Translations under genes and position numbers: made by a program
The notes under the pieces: model-generated
Database searches by the model: none
What the model saw: the letters and a program-made list of their open reading frames with translations, nothing else
Told to the model about the DNA's origin: nothing
Shown: positions 16,755 through 25,587 of the stretch, piece after piece
How positions within the stretch are numbered: the stretch's first letter is position 1
How the letters are laid out: each line of letters starts with the position of its first letter
Assembly: GCF_003722315.1 (NCBI RefSeq)
Contig: NZ_CP033580.1
Coordinates: forward strand, 62,001-126,000
Length of the DNA stretch: 64,000 nt
From: Thermoanaerobacter ethanolicus JW 200
GTDB lineage: Bacteria > Bacillota > Thermoanaerobacteria > Thermoanaerobacterales > Thermoanaerobacteraceae
Direction: 5' to 3'

Positions 16755-18140
16755 TTATCTATCTTTTAAAGGCAACTCAATAGTGAAAACACTACCTTTT
16801 CCTACCTCGCTTTCTACAGTAATAGTCCCTTTGTGTTCTTCAATTATCTTTTTAGAAATAGCAAGTCCCAATCCTGTGCCACTGTATTTATTATTTTTAC
16901 CTCTATAAAATTTATCAAATATATATTTTATTTCCTCTTGCGGAATTCCTTGTCCCTGGTCTTCAATCCTTATTACAGCTTTTTTGTCCTTTATGTCAAG
17001 AAACACCTTAACATATTTTCCTCTACTACAAGCTTTTATTCCATTGTCAATTATATTCACTAATACTTGTTTTAATCGATTTACATCCCCATTTATGACA
17101 ACCCTATCAATCTTTTTTTTGCAAATTAAATTTACTCCATAATTGCTAGCATGAGGTCTTAAAATTGCGACTGTATCCTCTATCAATTTATCTAACTCTA
17201 CTTCTTCAAAACTTAGTTTAATCTTATTTAATTCTATCTTAGAAAAATCCAAAAGTTCATCCACTAAACGAGAAAGCCTATCTGTTTCTTCATCAATAAT
17301 GTTCAAATACTCATATAGTTCACTATTTTTTTCTACCAAATCCATCGCAGTTATCGCGAATCCTTTTATGGAAGTAAGAGGTGTTTTTAATTCGTGAGAA
17401 ATATTGCTTATAAATTCATTTTTCATCTCTTCTAACTGTCCCAATTCTTCGGCCATTTTGTTAAAAGAATCCGCAAGTATTCCTATTTCGTCATTTGAAG
17501 TTTTCTCCGCTCTCACTTTAAAATTGCCCTTTGCCATTTCCTGAGTTGCCTTTTTTACCATTTCAAGAGGTTTTGTTAATTCATTTGCTATAAAAAATCC
17601 TATTATCAACGCAACTAAAGAAGACACTGTCAAAACAAGCGCTAAAAATAAAACCAGTCTTTTTATTATGTTGGAAACTTCCTCCAAAGAAGAAGAAAGC
17701 CTCAAAATTGCCACATAATTTAATTTGTTTTTTACAGGAACCGAAACGTGTAAAACTCTTTCATTATTGATTTTTTCTGTATAAACTCCACTTTCTCCAG
17801 AAATAGCTTGTATGACATCCGGGGTGAGTATTTTGACAGGGACAGGAGTAGATGAAAGTGTGGAATCTCCTAAAAGCATACCTTCCATATTTAAAACCTG
17901 AACTTGAGCATTAGTATCTGTAGCAAGCTTTTTAACTACATCTTGGCTTATTGTATATATATCTGCATCAATGTAGCTGTCAAACACACGAGAAAAAGAA
18001 GTGCCCTGAGAAGTTAATATCTCAATTATATTGTCAATATAATATTTTTCAAGAGTTAAAGTAGATATGACTCCGAAAAAAATTATTATCATTGTAATCA
18101 ATAAAATATATGAAATGGTAAGTTTAATCTTTATACTCAT
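16755..18140 (-). CDS. Sensor histidine kinase with double transmembrane sensor and HAMP
   Basis: A 461-aa membrane kinase. A first TM at about residues 7-27 is followed by an outside sensor domain (about 30-160), a second TM (about 163-188), HAMP (about 188-240) and HisKA with SHELKTP (phospho-accepting H249). The HATPase domain shows NIIDNGIKAC (N box), DQGQGIP (G1), FDKFYRG (F box) and GTGLGLAISKKI (G2). It directly follows the response regulator with no intergenic bases, forming a cognate pair of the PhoR/ResE type. The stimulus is unknown; the divergent gene is dfx (superoxide reductase), so redox stress is one possibility. Confidence 0.92.
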   Translation of the reverse strand: MSIKIKLTISYILLITMIIIFFGVISTLTLEKYYIDNIIEILTSQGTSFSRVFDSYIDADIYTISQDVVKKLATDTNAQVQVLNMEGMLLGDSTLSSTPVPVKILTPDVIQAISGESGVYTEKINNERVLHVSVPVKNKLNYVAILRLSSSLEEVSNIIKRLVLFLALVLTVSSLVALIIGFFIANELTKPLEMVKKATQEMAKGNFKVRAEKTSNDEIGILADSFNKMAEELGQLEEMKNEFISNISHELKTPLTSIKGFAITAMDLVEKNSELYEYLNIIDEETDRLSRLVDELLDFSKIELNKIKLSFEEVELDKLIEDTVAILRPHASNYGVNLICKKKIDRVVINGDVNRLKQVLVNIIDNGIKACSRGKYVKVFLDIKDKKAVIRIEDQGQGIPQEEIKYIFDKFYRGKNNKYSGTGLGLAISKKIIEEHKGTITVESEVGKGSVFTIELPLKDR

Positions 18141-18830
18141 TTAGTTTCCCCCAAAATAGTACCCAACTCCCCATTGGGTATGTATATATTTCGGCTGGTC
18201 AGGATTTACTTCAATTTTCTCCCTCAATCTTCGTATATGTACGTCCAAAGTTTTCGTATCCTCGATAAAAGAATCGCCCCATATAGAAGCAATAAGTTCC
18301 TCTCTCTTTACAACTTTTTTCCTATTTGTCATCAACATCTTTAAAATCTGAAATTCTCTCGGAGTAAGAAAAACCTCCTTTCCTCTTACAAAAGCCTTAT
18401 TCTGGATCAAGTCCAATTTTATTTCATCATATTCCAACAAATTGATACTTTTACTTGAAGCATTAAATTCATAAACCCTTCTTATAACCGCTCTTACTCT
18501 GGCGACAAGTTCTCTCGGGTTAAAAGGTTTTGTTATATAGTCATCTGCTCCTAGCTCTAAGCCCAAGATTTTATCCACATCCTGGCTTTTGGCTGTCAAG
18601 ATAATTACTGGAGTATTCACTTTCATGGCTCTTATCTTTTTCAAAAGTTCAAAACCACTTATGTCCGGAAGCATTATATCCAACACTATAACAGAAAACC
18701 TTTCCCTTTCTAATAAATAAAGTGTCTTCTCACCCTCATGCACTATTTCAGTCTCGTAGTATTTATCCAAATTTATTTTTACAAATTTAGCTATATTAAC
18801 ATCGTCTTCAATTACCAATATTTTGTGCAT
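18141..18830 (-). CDS. OmpR/PhoB-family response regulator
   Basis: A 229-aa regulator. The receiver domain (about 1-115) has the acidic pocket ED at 8-9 and the phosphoacceptor D51 in VLDIMLP, with T and K at the usual later positions (ILTAKS, YITKPFNPRELVARV). The winged-helix DNA-binding domain spans about 130-227 (LTPREFQILKMLM, VDVHIRRLREKIE-like, GVGYYFGG). It is first in a two-gene operon with the adjacent kinase and divergent from dfx across a 230-bp intergenic region. Confidence 0.93.
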   Translation of the reverse strand: MHKILVIEDDVNIAKFVKINLDKYYETEIVHEGEKTLYLLERERFSVIVLDIMLPDISGFELLKKIRAMKVNTPVIILTAKSQDVDKILGLELGADDYITKPFNPRELVARVRAVIRRVYEFNASSKSINLLEYDEIKLDLIQNKAFVRGKEVFLTPREFQILKMLMTNRKKVVKREELIASIWGDSFIEDTKTLDVHIRRLREKIEVNPDQPKYIHTQWGVGYYFGGN

Positions 18831-18940
18831 TTTACCACCTCCTCACCATTATATTATCATACTTTTATAAAAATTAACAATTGCATTTTTCAATTGTCCG
18901 ATATTTGTAACTCAATTTATAAAAAATTTTTCCTTCCCTC

Positions 18941-18969
18941 TTGAAACTTAAAAAATTTTAATGTATTAT
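18941..18969 (+). promoter_or_regulatory. Promoter of dfx
   Basis: TTGAAA (18941-18946), a 17-nt spacer and TATTAT (18964-18969). The predicted transcription start, about 7 nt downstream, falls on the first base of the inverted repeat at 18976. Confidence 0.7.
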
Positions 18970-18975
18970 AAATAT

Positions 18976-19013
18976 AGAAGATAATATATTTCCGTTAAAA
19001 TATATTATCTTCT
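18976..19013 (+). repeat. Perfect 16-bp inverted repeat at the predicted 5' end of the dfx mRNA
   Basis: AGAAGATAATATATTT (18976-18991) and its exact complement (18998-19013) are separated by 6 nt. In RNA this makes a very 5'-terminal stem-loop; in DNA it is a large palindrome just downstream of the -10 box, which could equally be a repressor operator. A terminator role is unlikely because it is AT-only and is not followed by a T-run. Confidence 0.85.
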
Positions 19014-19060
19014 GAAACTTAATTTTAATTTCACACTTTTACATAGAAGGAGGAATAAAA

Positions 19061-19438
19061 ATGGCTGATTTATATGGAGTTTACAAATGTGAAAAATGTG
19101 GAAATATAGTAGAAGTACTTCACGAAGGGGTTGGCACTTTAGTCTGCTGTGGTGAACCAATGGTAAAAATGCAAGAAAAAACAGGAGATACAGGCACAGA
19201 AAAGCACACACCTGTTATTGAAAGAAATGGAAATATTGTAACAGTAAAAGTAGGAAGTATACCTCACCCAATGGAAGAAAAACATTGGATTGAATGGATT
19301 TCTCTCTTAGCTGATGGGGTATACATGAGAAAAGTATTAAAACCAGGTGAAAAGCCTGAAGCAGTTTTTGTAACAGATGCAAAAGATTTAAAAGCGTGGT
19401 CCTACTGCAATTTGCACGGTCTATGGAAATCTGAATGA
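19061..19438 (+). CDS. dfx: Desulfoferrodoxin (superoxide reductase, two-iron type)
   Basis: A 125-aa cytoplasmic protein that reduces superoxide to hydrogen peroxide without making oxygen. The N-terminal desulforedoxin domain (1-36) has the four Fe ligands in CEKCG and VCCGEPM. The C-terminal neelaredoxin domain has the (His)4Cys centre: [23 protein letters not shown] and CNLHGLW. Both centres are intact, so this is class I Dfx. AGGAGG sits 8 nt before the ATG. It is probably monocistronic, ending in a hairpin shared with the convergent transporter. Confidence 0.96.
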   Translation: MADLYGVYKCEKCGNIVEVLHEGVGTLVCCGEPMVKMQEKTGDTGTEKHTPVIERNGNIVTVKVGSIPHPMEEKHWIEWISLLADGVYMRKVLKPGEKPEAVFVTDAKDLKAWSYCNLHGLWKSE

Positions 19439-19439
19439 A

Positions 19440-19467
19440 AATAAGGGCAAAAAGCCCTTATTTTTTA
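19440..19467. terminator. Bidirectional terminator between dfx and the sugar transporter gene
   Basis: AATAAGGGC (19440-19448), a loop of five A, and GCCCTTATT (19454-19462), followed by T residues to the right and preceded by A-rich sequence to the left. It begins 2 nt after the dfx stop and includes the reverse-strand stop of the transporter gene (19458-19460). Confidence 0.88.
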
Positions 19468-20777
19468 CTCTCTAACTTATACCTCTCCAATTCTTTTTCT
19501 GTCAAAGAATATTTATTAAACACAATTAAGCTTAGTATAATTATAGCACCTGCTAAAGGCCCACAAAGCTGTAAACCAAGCGGATTTTCTGCATTATACC
19601 CAAAAATCTTAAATAAAAGTGGAGTTACAAGAGAAGAAATCCCTATTACTATTTTTATTATAAATCCCTGAGCTCCAAAAAACATTCCCTCTCTTCTTTG
19701 CCCTGTCTTAATCCCATCCAATTCCGCTATATCAGCAATCATTGCATTAGGTACTACAAAGAATACAGAAAGCGGTATACCAGCTAATAAAATGATAATT
19801 ATAGAAACTGTTTTATTAAAAACAGTCCCAAAAAGTCCAGTAAGAGTTAAAATGAAAGCAAATATTATAGAAAACACCATAAGAAGTTTTTTCTTTCCGT
19901 ATAATAGTGTAAGCTTCGGCACAAAGAAGCTAAACAAAACTGCCACAACAAATGCACCTGCAATCATAAAGCCAGAATCTTCAGCAGGAGTCTTTAAAAG
20001 CACTTCTGTTATATAAGGCATTGCTATAGTCAAGGTATTTATGCCAAACCACAAAGCTGTTGCTGCAGTAAGGTAATACATAAAATCTGCATTTGCCAAA
20101 GTCATCTTAATAGAAGTAAACATCCCCACTGTAGGTATATTTTCTTCCTCTATTTTTTCTTCTTTTACAAAAATAGGCGTAAGCATTAAAGTAATAAAAG
20201 CAAAGATTCCCAATATAATTCCCATAATTTTAAAATTAAAAATCCCAATCAGAATTCCCGACCCTGCTTCTGCTACCATAACACCTATAATCTGCGTTAT
20301 CCCTTGCATCATAGTAAGTGTAATTCTTTCTTTTGCATCTTTAGTTATTTCAGGTATGAGAGCAAGATACGGCGCCACAACTGCAGTAAAAGACACAAAA
20401 AATAAACTTAATACAAAAGTGAGATAAACAAAATTTACTATTGACACCTCAGAAACAGGAGGAAACCATATCATTATAAAAGAAATCATCAAAACAGGTG
20501 AGCCAAATAGCACAAAAGGTATTCTCCTGCCCATTTTGGTATTTAATTTGTCAGAATAATAAGCAACTATTGGGTCAGATATGCCGTCAAATATTCTCGC
20601 AACTATCATAGAAAAACCTATAAGGCTTATTGGTACAAGCATTTTAAGCCCCTGTGTATTAAATGCTGGAGGAGTGTAATAGTATTGATACCATTTTACC
20701 GCAGTCTGTGTAAATATGGAAATTCCTAAATACCCCAAAGAATACATAAAAAGCACAAAAAATCTATTATTTTTCAT
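19458..20777 (-). CDS. GPH/MelB-type sugar:cation symporter family protein (MFS)
   Basis: A 439-aa membrane protein with about 12 TM segments. The GPH (glycoside-pentoside-hexuronide) signature is seen in RIFDGISDPIVAYYSDKLNTKMGRRIPFVLFG (about residues 62-93), which includes the MelB cation-site aspartates, and in the later TGQRREGMFFGAQGF block near the C-terminus. These carriers import sugars or sugar acids with Na+ or H+. It is the last gene of a four-gene operon, overlapping the upstream nitrilase by 11 nt. Together with the glycosidase-like gene, it suggests uptake of an oligosaccharide or glycoside; the substrate is not known. Confidence 0.87.
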   Translation of the reverse strand: MKNNRFFVLFMYSLGYLGISIFTQTAVKWYQYYYTPPAFNTQGLKMLVPISLIGFSMIVARIFDGISDPIVAYYSDKLNTKMGRRIPFVLFGSPVLMISFIMIWFPPVSEVSIVNFVYLTFVLSLFFVSFTAVVAPYLALIPEITKDAKERITLTMMQGITQIIGVMVAEAGSGILIGIFNFKIMGIILGIFAFITLMLTPIFVKEEKIEEENIPTVGMFTSIKMTLANADFMYYLTAATALWFGINTLTIAMPYITEVLLKTPAEDSGFMIAGAFVVAVLFSFFVPKLTLLYGKKKLLMVFSIIFAFILTLTGLFGTVFNKTVSIIIILLAGIPLSVFFVVPNAMIADIAELDGIKTGQRREGMFFGAQGFIIKIVIGISSLVTPLLFKIFGYNAENPLGLQLCGPLAGAIIILSLIVFNKYSLTEKELERYKLESKK

Positions 20778-21852
20778 CTTTTACCCTCCTAAAATTCTCA
20801 TACACCTTTTCATAATAATCCTTCTCAAATTCCTCATTCACATCTTTAAAGTATTCCGCTTTTTCCCTTACTTCATATAGCCTTTCAATGTCTAAATCAG
20901 AAGTTACGACATAATCACCTTCATAATGAGGCGCAATTGCAATTATTCCATCTTCATTTTCAGTCATATCAATGGGAGCAAAAATAGCTGCTTTCCCTGT
21001 AAAGTGAATTCCTCCTATCCATCCGTTTAAAGAAGCTTTTGCACCATAAATGTACGACTCCTGTACCCTTGGCCATATTCCCCTTAAAGCTCTCCAGAAA
21101 TTGTACTCCTCCATATTGGCAATAGGCAGTATTACAATTTCCGCCCCCTTTTCAAAAGCCATTCTAAAGGTCTCAAAATATGTGGCATCCATACAAACAG
21201 GGCATGCAATCTTACCTATATCAAGAGAAAATACTTTAAGTTCCTCATCCCTCTTTATACCAATCTTCTCTTCAAAATCTGTCAAATGAATTTTCTTCTG
21301 CCTTCCTAAAATCTCACCTTCTCTTGATATTAACGTGCCACCATTGTACAAATTGCCATTTTCAGTGATAATATAACTTCCTGTGTAAATATAAATTCCA
21401 TACCTTTTAGCAAAATCCCTCATTATCTTCTCATAAGCCTCTTGATAAGCTTTTGATATAGATTTAAATATAACTTTGAGTAATCCTTCTCCACCACCTT
21501 CGCTATTTGAAACCTCTTCACTTTTTGCCTTTTTATTTAGAAAATTATTTAGCTTGCCAAATCCGGGAATAAGCCCTAACAAATCAAAAAAATTGTATTC
21601 AGGAAAGGCTACTATATCACTTCCTTTTAATGCTGCCTCTTCTACAAATTTTCTCATCCTTTCGGCATATTCTTCAAAAGAATTTGTAACTTTTATTTCC
21701 CTCTCCACACATGCGACCCTTACTTTCCCTTTTTTCTTTAAAATAAAATTTCCTCTTGAAAACCCATGTAATCTTCTTAAATAGTTATTAACTTTTTTCT
21801 CAGACATTTTGCTTTCAAAAACAATCTCTAAAATGTTTTTCATATCAATCAC
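20767..21852 (-). CDS. Carbon-nitrogen hydrolase (nitrilase superfamily), apparently active
   Basis: A 361-aa protein with an unusual N-terminal extension of about 45 residues before the nitrilase fold. The catalytic triad can be read: Glu in IVAFPEYNFF, Lys in RQKKIHLTDFE, and Cys in CPVCMDATYF. A second Glu lies in the EEYNFW region. The superfamily hydrolyses amides or nitriles, or transfers acyl groups. An insertion near residues 95-125 (GFGKLNNFLNKKAKSEEVSNSEGGGEG) is not typical. It overlaps the upstream nitrilase-like gene by 4 nt and the downstream transporter by 11 nt. The amide substrate is unknown; coupling to a glycosidase-like protein and a sugar carrier suggests an amide-containing sugar compound. 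Confidence 0.8.
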   Translation of the reverse strand: MIDMKNILEIVFESKMSEKKVNNYLRRLHGFSRGNFILKKKGKVRVACVEREIKVTNSFEEYAERMRKFVEEAALKGSDIVAFPEYNFFDLLGLIPGFGKLNNFLNKKAKSEEVSNSEGGGEGLLKVIFKSISKAYQEAYEKIMRDFAKRYGIYIYTGSYIITENGNLYNGGTLISREGEILGRQKKIHLTDFEEKIGIKRDEELKVFSLDIGKIACPVCMDATYFETFRMAFEKGAEIVILPIANMEEYNFWRALRGIWPRVQESYIYGAKASLNGWIGGIHFTGKAAIFAPIDMTENEDGIIAIAPHYEGDYVVTSDLDIERLYEVREKAEYFKDVNEEFEKDYYEKVYENFRRVKDEK

Positions 21853-22628
21853 CTAAAAATCCCTTTATAGGAGTTTATATTAAGTTGTTTTATCACATCA
21901 AATTTAGAAATAGCTTTTTGTCTCTCTACCTCATTAAGTTCCGCAATTATTATATTAGAATCTACTTCCTTGGCAAGAAAACCATCATCGTCTTTTGTCA
22001 TCTCTAAAGGAGCATGTATAGCTGCCTCTGAATAAAAGTTATTTCCTTTATACTCTCCTTTAAATCCACTTTCAATTGCAAAAAACAAGTTTTGCTGCAC
22101 ATTTTGCCATACCCCTGCTATCTGCCTTGCAAAATTTCTCTGTCCTTTTATTGCAACAGGTGAAAGCACCAGATTGACACCTTTTAAAGCCGCATATCTT
22201 GAAACCTGAGGATAAAACACATCAGTAGAAAGAATTATGCTAATTTTATATCCCTTTATATCTACAATTTTAAGAGCCGTATCTCTTGATAATCCTAATT
22301 CTCTCTCCCACCTTGCAAGGTATAACTGCCTTTGAAATAGTTTAATCTCTCCATTTAACATTACAAAAGAAGAATGATAAACTTTTCCGTCGTGGTTTTC
22401 AAAATAACTTCCCGGATTTATAGCTATGTCTTTATACCTCAATGAAAAATCCCTAATTTTTTCTATAAAATCCTCTTCAAAATCACATACCTCTCCAGTA
22501 AGAGCGGGAAAAACCACAAGGTCAACTGCCTTTTCCTCGCATTCTCTTAAAACCTCCTCATATTTTCTTATACAGCTTCCGCTATCACCCCTTTTAAAAA
22601 CTGCTGCAGCTACTCTCATAAAACTCAC
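21849..22628 (-). CDS. Nitrilase-fold protein lacking the catalytic Glu-Lys-Cys residues
   Basis: A 259-aa paralogue of the downstream nitrilase, readable along its length: both share the motif AAI-AP-(L/I)-(E/D)-MT followed by a DDG/EDG loop. At the three catalytic places the residues are changed: VVFPALTGE instead of FPE, FQRQLYLARWE instead of QKKIHL, and IILSTDVFY instead of CPVCMDATY (Cys to Ser). It is therefore probably an inactive partner or regulatory subunit of the 361-aa enzyme, not a hydrolase itself. Overlaps of 4 nt on both sides suggest translational coupling and equal synthesis. This is inference from eye alignment; no structure was modelled. Confidence 0.75.
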   Translation of the reverse strand: MSFMRVAAAVFKRGDSGSCIRKYEEVLRECEEKAVDLVVFPALTGEVCDFEEDFIEKIRDFSLRYKDIAINPGSYFENHDGKVYHSSFVMLNGEIKLFQRQLYLARWERELGLSRDTALKIVDIKGYKISIILSTDVFYPQVSRYAALKGVNLVLSPVAIKGQRNFARQIAGVWQNVQQNLFFAIESGFKGEYKGNNFYSEAAIHAPLEMTKDDDGFLAKEVDSNIIIAELNEVERQKAISKFDVIKQLNINSYKGIFR

Positions 22629-24403
22629 TCCTCAAAAAGTATTCTATAAAGAGCCATTGCAAGATATCCTGAACCAGTTGCAAAACCAACTCCTGTCTTT
22701 GCTTCCCCTGTATCTTTGTCAAAACTCTCTGCTAAAAGCCCATAATCCATATTTGCCATCTTAAGCCACTTCAAAGCTTCCTCCCTCATTAAGGGATTTA
22801 ATAGGCTACCACAAAGCCCTAAACCTGAGGGTGTATTGGGATGATGGTCACAGGCAAGCTCTTTTATTTTTGCATCTTCAAAATAATATTTGTATTTTCG
22901 AGAGTAATAGTAATCAATTGTATTTTTAAATACTTCATTTTGATAGTCTACAAAGTCATAATAATACATAAGCCCTAAATTGCCGGGTGGGTCATTGTAG
23001 AGTTTATAATTCCCTTCTCCATCAGTAGACCAAGCAAAAATCCTCTTACCTTCTACCTCTGTCACAAGGTATTTGTATATTCCATTGTAAATGCCGTCTA
23101 TCTTTTTCTGAAGCATATCCGCCTTTTTATACCAGTTAAGCTTTAAGTAAAGATTCTTTAAGTTTATAAACCCTCTCCAGAGTATTACATTGTCTATCGT
23201 AACAAAGGGGTACTCTGAAGGGTCGTCAGAGGGAAGCAAGAAAGTTTTATAAAGTCCTATCCTACTGTCATATTCTTCCTCAATTCGGCTGTATACAACT
23301 TCTAATGCCTTTACAAGCTCTATATCATCTAAATCCACATCCATATTCTCAAGTAGTATAAAATAGCTGGCAGCCTCATCCAACTCAAATCCGGGATATA
23401 AAACCGTTCCATCTATATAATGGGCATGTGCCCCTGCATTTTTACTGTGTCTTAAAATCATCTCCCTTGCAATGTAATCGTGAAAGCTTTTATCAATAAT
23501 TTTTACAGCAGGAAAAGACCATAAAAAACTATCCCTTTCCCAAAAGGCTCCTGAGACATAATATCTTGGACTTCTTGATGTTAATGCAATATAATTGTCG
23601 GATTCCATGTCTTTTCCTATAGAGAAAAAGTAGTTAAAAAATAGGTTTTTGTTCAATAAACTTTCTAAATCCTTATCTTGAGAATATTTTATATACTTAT
23701 TTTTAAGCCAGTTGTAAAACTCTTTATATATATTTTTAAATCCTTTTCTTTTTAAATGAATTAAAGTAGTTGAAGCCCCATCCATATCGGAGTTTACACT
23801 TATATAAAAACAGTTTGTCCCATTGGTTTTCGATTTAAGTATTATTTTTTCATTCTTTTCCTCATAATCAAAATCTTTTTCTCCACCAAAAGCAAGTGAA
23901 AAAGCTATATTATAAGAATAAATGTTTAAAGCAGGGTTTTTAAGCCATTTGTCAATTTTAAATTCTTTTTTAAATTCTATTTCATGAGAGTTAAATCTTA
24001 AAAAGAACAGTTTATCAAGATTTACTTCTAAATAAACTTCTATTTCTTCAGAGCTTTCAAATTCATATATAAAACCTTTTTCCTTGATATCTGCATAGAT
24101 TTTTATTATTACAAAATCCCCGTTTGAAAAATACAGTTTAATATTAGGTATGTAATAAAGCTCTTCTGATACTTCACTTTTTACAATTTCAAGTTTTTCA
24201 CCTTTTTTATAAAATACAGGTTTAAACAAAGCTTCTTCTCCAGAAAGCTCCACAAGTCCTTTATTTGAAAGAGAAACAATATTTAAATTTTTTATTGAAG
24301 CCTTCTCTACATCTATCTCAGGTAAACTTATATAGTGATTTCCCGCATACAGCACTCTAACATTTTTATCAATCTCATGAGGCCTTGTTATGATTTTATT
24401 CAC
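22625..24403 (-). CDS. Six-hairpin glycosidase-like protein
   Basis: A 592-aa cytoplasmic protein (no signal peptide). The first 280 residues look like a beta-rich domain. The C-terminal 310 have the alternating helices and aromatic/acidic motifs of (alpha/alpha)6-barrel glycosidases: YYVSGAFWERDSFLWSFPAV, GTVLYPGFELDEAASYFILLENM, VTIDNVILWRGFINLKNLYLKL and GLGLCGSLLNPLMREEALKWL. I cannot place it in a numbered glycoside hydrolase family; it has some feel of GH125/GH63 or amylo-1,6-glucosidase types. Candidate acid and base are the Glu/Asp in WERDSF and ELDEA. It is first in the operon with the two nitrilase-fold genes and the GPH carrier. Confidence 0.65.
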   Translation of the reverse strand: MNKIITRPHEIDKNVRVLYAGNHYISLPEIDVEKASIKNLNIVSLSNKGLVELSGEEALFKPVFYKKGEKLEIVKSEVSEELYYIPNIKLYFSNGDFVIIKIYADIKEKGFIYEFESSEEIEVYLEVNLDKLFFLRFNSHEIEFKKEFKIDKWLKNPALNIYSYNIAFSLAFGGEKDFDYEEKNEKIILKSKTNGTNCFYISVNSDMDGASTTLIHLKRKGFKNIYKEFYNWLKNKYIKYSQDKDLESLLNKNLFFNYFFSIGKDMESDNYIALTSRSPRYYVSGAFWERDSFLWSFPAVKIIDKSFHDYIAREMILRHSKNAGAHAHYIDGTVLYPGFELDEAASYFILLENMDVDLDDIELVKALEVVYSRIEEEYDSRIGLYKTFLLPSDDPSEYPFVTIDNVILWRGFINLKNLYLKLNWYKKADMLQKKIDGIYNGIYKYLVTEVEGKRIFAWSTDGEGNYKLYNDPPGNLGLMYYYDFVDYQNEVFKNTIDYYYSRKYKYYFEDAKIKELACDHHPNTPSGLGLCGSLLNPLMREEALKWLKMANMDYGLLAESFDKDTGEAKTGVGFATGSGYLAMALYRILFEE

Positions 24404-24502
24404 CCTAACCCCTCCTGCTAATTTTCTATTCTCTTAGAAAAAATTGTTTTCACCTTAATTGTACTATTTTTTCTAAAATAGGTAAATAAGAATATAAAAA
24501 TA

Positions 24503-24525
24503 GGCGAATACTCTTCGCCCTTTAT
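24503..24525 (-). terminator. Terminator behind the BFD-like fragment
   Basis: On the reverse strand GGCGAA (24519-24514), a loop of five and TTCGCC (24508-24503) are followed by TATTTTTAT. It begins just after the stop codon of the BFD-like remnant, and its persistence suggests the decayed locus was once an ordinary transcription unit. Confidence 0.8.
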
Positions 24526-24725
24526 ACCAAGCCACTGCGAATATTCAAGCCCTTATCAATAGCTTCCTGCACTATTTTATGGCAGCACTTGCCCAACGGA
24601 TTTTTTCTTTGACAATCGGAATTGCTCATTGCACCCGTAAGTTTTAAAACTTCTTTCATAGTATTAGCGCCATATTCTACTACCGCCTTTATAATTTCTT
24701 CTTCTGTCACACTGCTGCAATAACA
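24522..24725 (-). pseudogene. BFD-like [2Fe-2S]-binding domain, 5'-truncated remnant
   Basis: The open frame gives a CYCSSVTEEEIIKAVVEYGA stretch starting at 24725, then TMKEVLKLTGAMSNSDC and KCCHKIVQEAI. This matches the BFD-like pattern CxC-x2-VT-x3-I...TG-x-C-x-C, so the iron-sulfur ligand cysteines include the CxC that lies upstream of the first usable start (GTG 24710). A translated product from 24710 would lack that CxC. Upstream the frame runs on without a start into the P-type ATPase remnant read in another frame. I think a deletion fused the body of the ATPase to the middle of this gene. It may have been a metal-handling companion of the ATPase. Confidence 0.6.
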
Positions 24726-25442
24726 CGCATATTTAATACTGCAATAATCAATGCCAAAAAAACAACAATAGAAGTGTAATATTTCGCAAACTTTGTCATA
24801 AATTTTTCTGTAGGAGCTTTCTTACTGCTAGCCTCTTCAATAAATTCTAGTATTTTTGAAACAGTGGTATTTTTTCACCAGGCTTTACTATGATGACGTC
24901 TCCCGGTCTTACTCCTTGTGGTGAAACCCTCTTTATTTCATATCCAATTTTTAAGTTAGCATAATCGGGACGAATATTCATTAACTCTATAATAGACCTT
25001 TTCGAATGATCAACAGCAATATCCTGCAGAAGTTCCCCAATTTGGTAAAAAAGCATTACGGCTACACTTTCAGGATACTCTCCAATAGCAAAAGCACCAA
25101 TTGTCGCTATGCTCATGAGAAAATACTCATCAAAAATCTGCCCTTTCAAAATATTTTTGGCAGCTTTTAAGACGACATCTCCTCCTGCGATTAATAACTT
25201 ATAAAAAATAAGGTAAATTTGATATAAACCAATAAATTAAATAGCAATGCTATCGCAAACAAGATAGCAGAAATCCCATATTGAATGATTCTCCTGTATA
25301 CTTTATTAGAGTCATCATTCTCAAAAAAAAGCTTACAACTATCAGAATCACAATTTGCGTTCAGTGGACTTCCTTTTGCATCTAGGGCACAACTTCCACA
25401 ACCAAACCTCTCTAAAACAAAGGCCCTTTGATTATTTTGCAT
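24707..25442 (-). pseudogene. Heavy-metal P-type ATPase (CadA/ZntA-like), collapsed remnant
   Basis: Three frame segments join into the N-terminal third of a metal ATPase. The first, from the ATG at 25442, has FVLERFGCGSCAL and a TM ending LFFISY. After a frameshift near 25195 comes LLIAGGDVV, ILKGQIFDEYFLMSIATIGAFAIGEYPE and VIVKPGEKIP (down to about 24870). After a deletion of roughly 45-50 codons in the actuator domain comes TVSKILEFIEEASSKKAPTEKF with its TM. It then breaks off at TGA 24707, before the CPC metal site and the DKTGT phosphorylation motif, neither of which is present. It cannot work as a pump. A good ribosome site (AGGAGAGG) remains before the ATG. Confidence 0.9.
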
Positions 25443-25509
25443 AGTATTACCTCTCCTGATTCATTCATTAATATGTATTTGTTGAACATTCTACTTCCTT
25501 TTAAAATTC

Positions 25510-25538
25510 TTGACCGAATAGTTCAAATGTGTTATAAA
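25510..25538 (+). promoter_or_regulatory. Promoter of the ttuB-ttuA transcription unit
   Basis: TTGACC (25510-25515), a 17-nt spacer and TATAAA (25533-25538), about 50 nt before the ttuB start codon. Confidence 0.75.
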
Positions 25539-25587
25539 TAATTTTACCGCACAATTTTCGAGATTTGGTTCTACGGGGGTATCAAGA

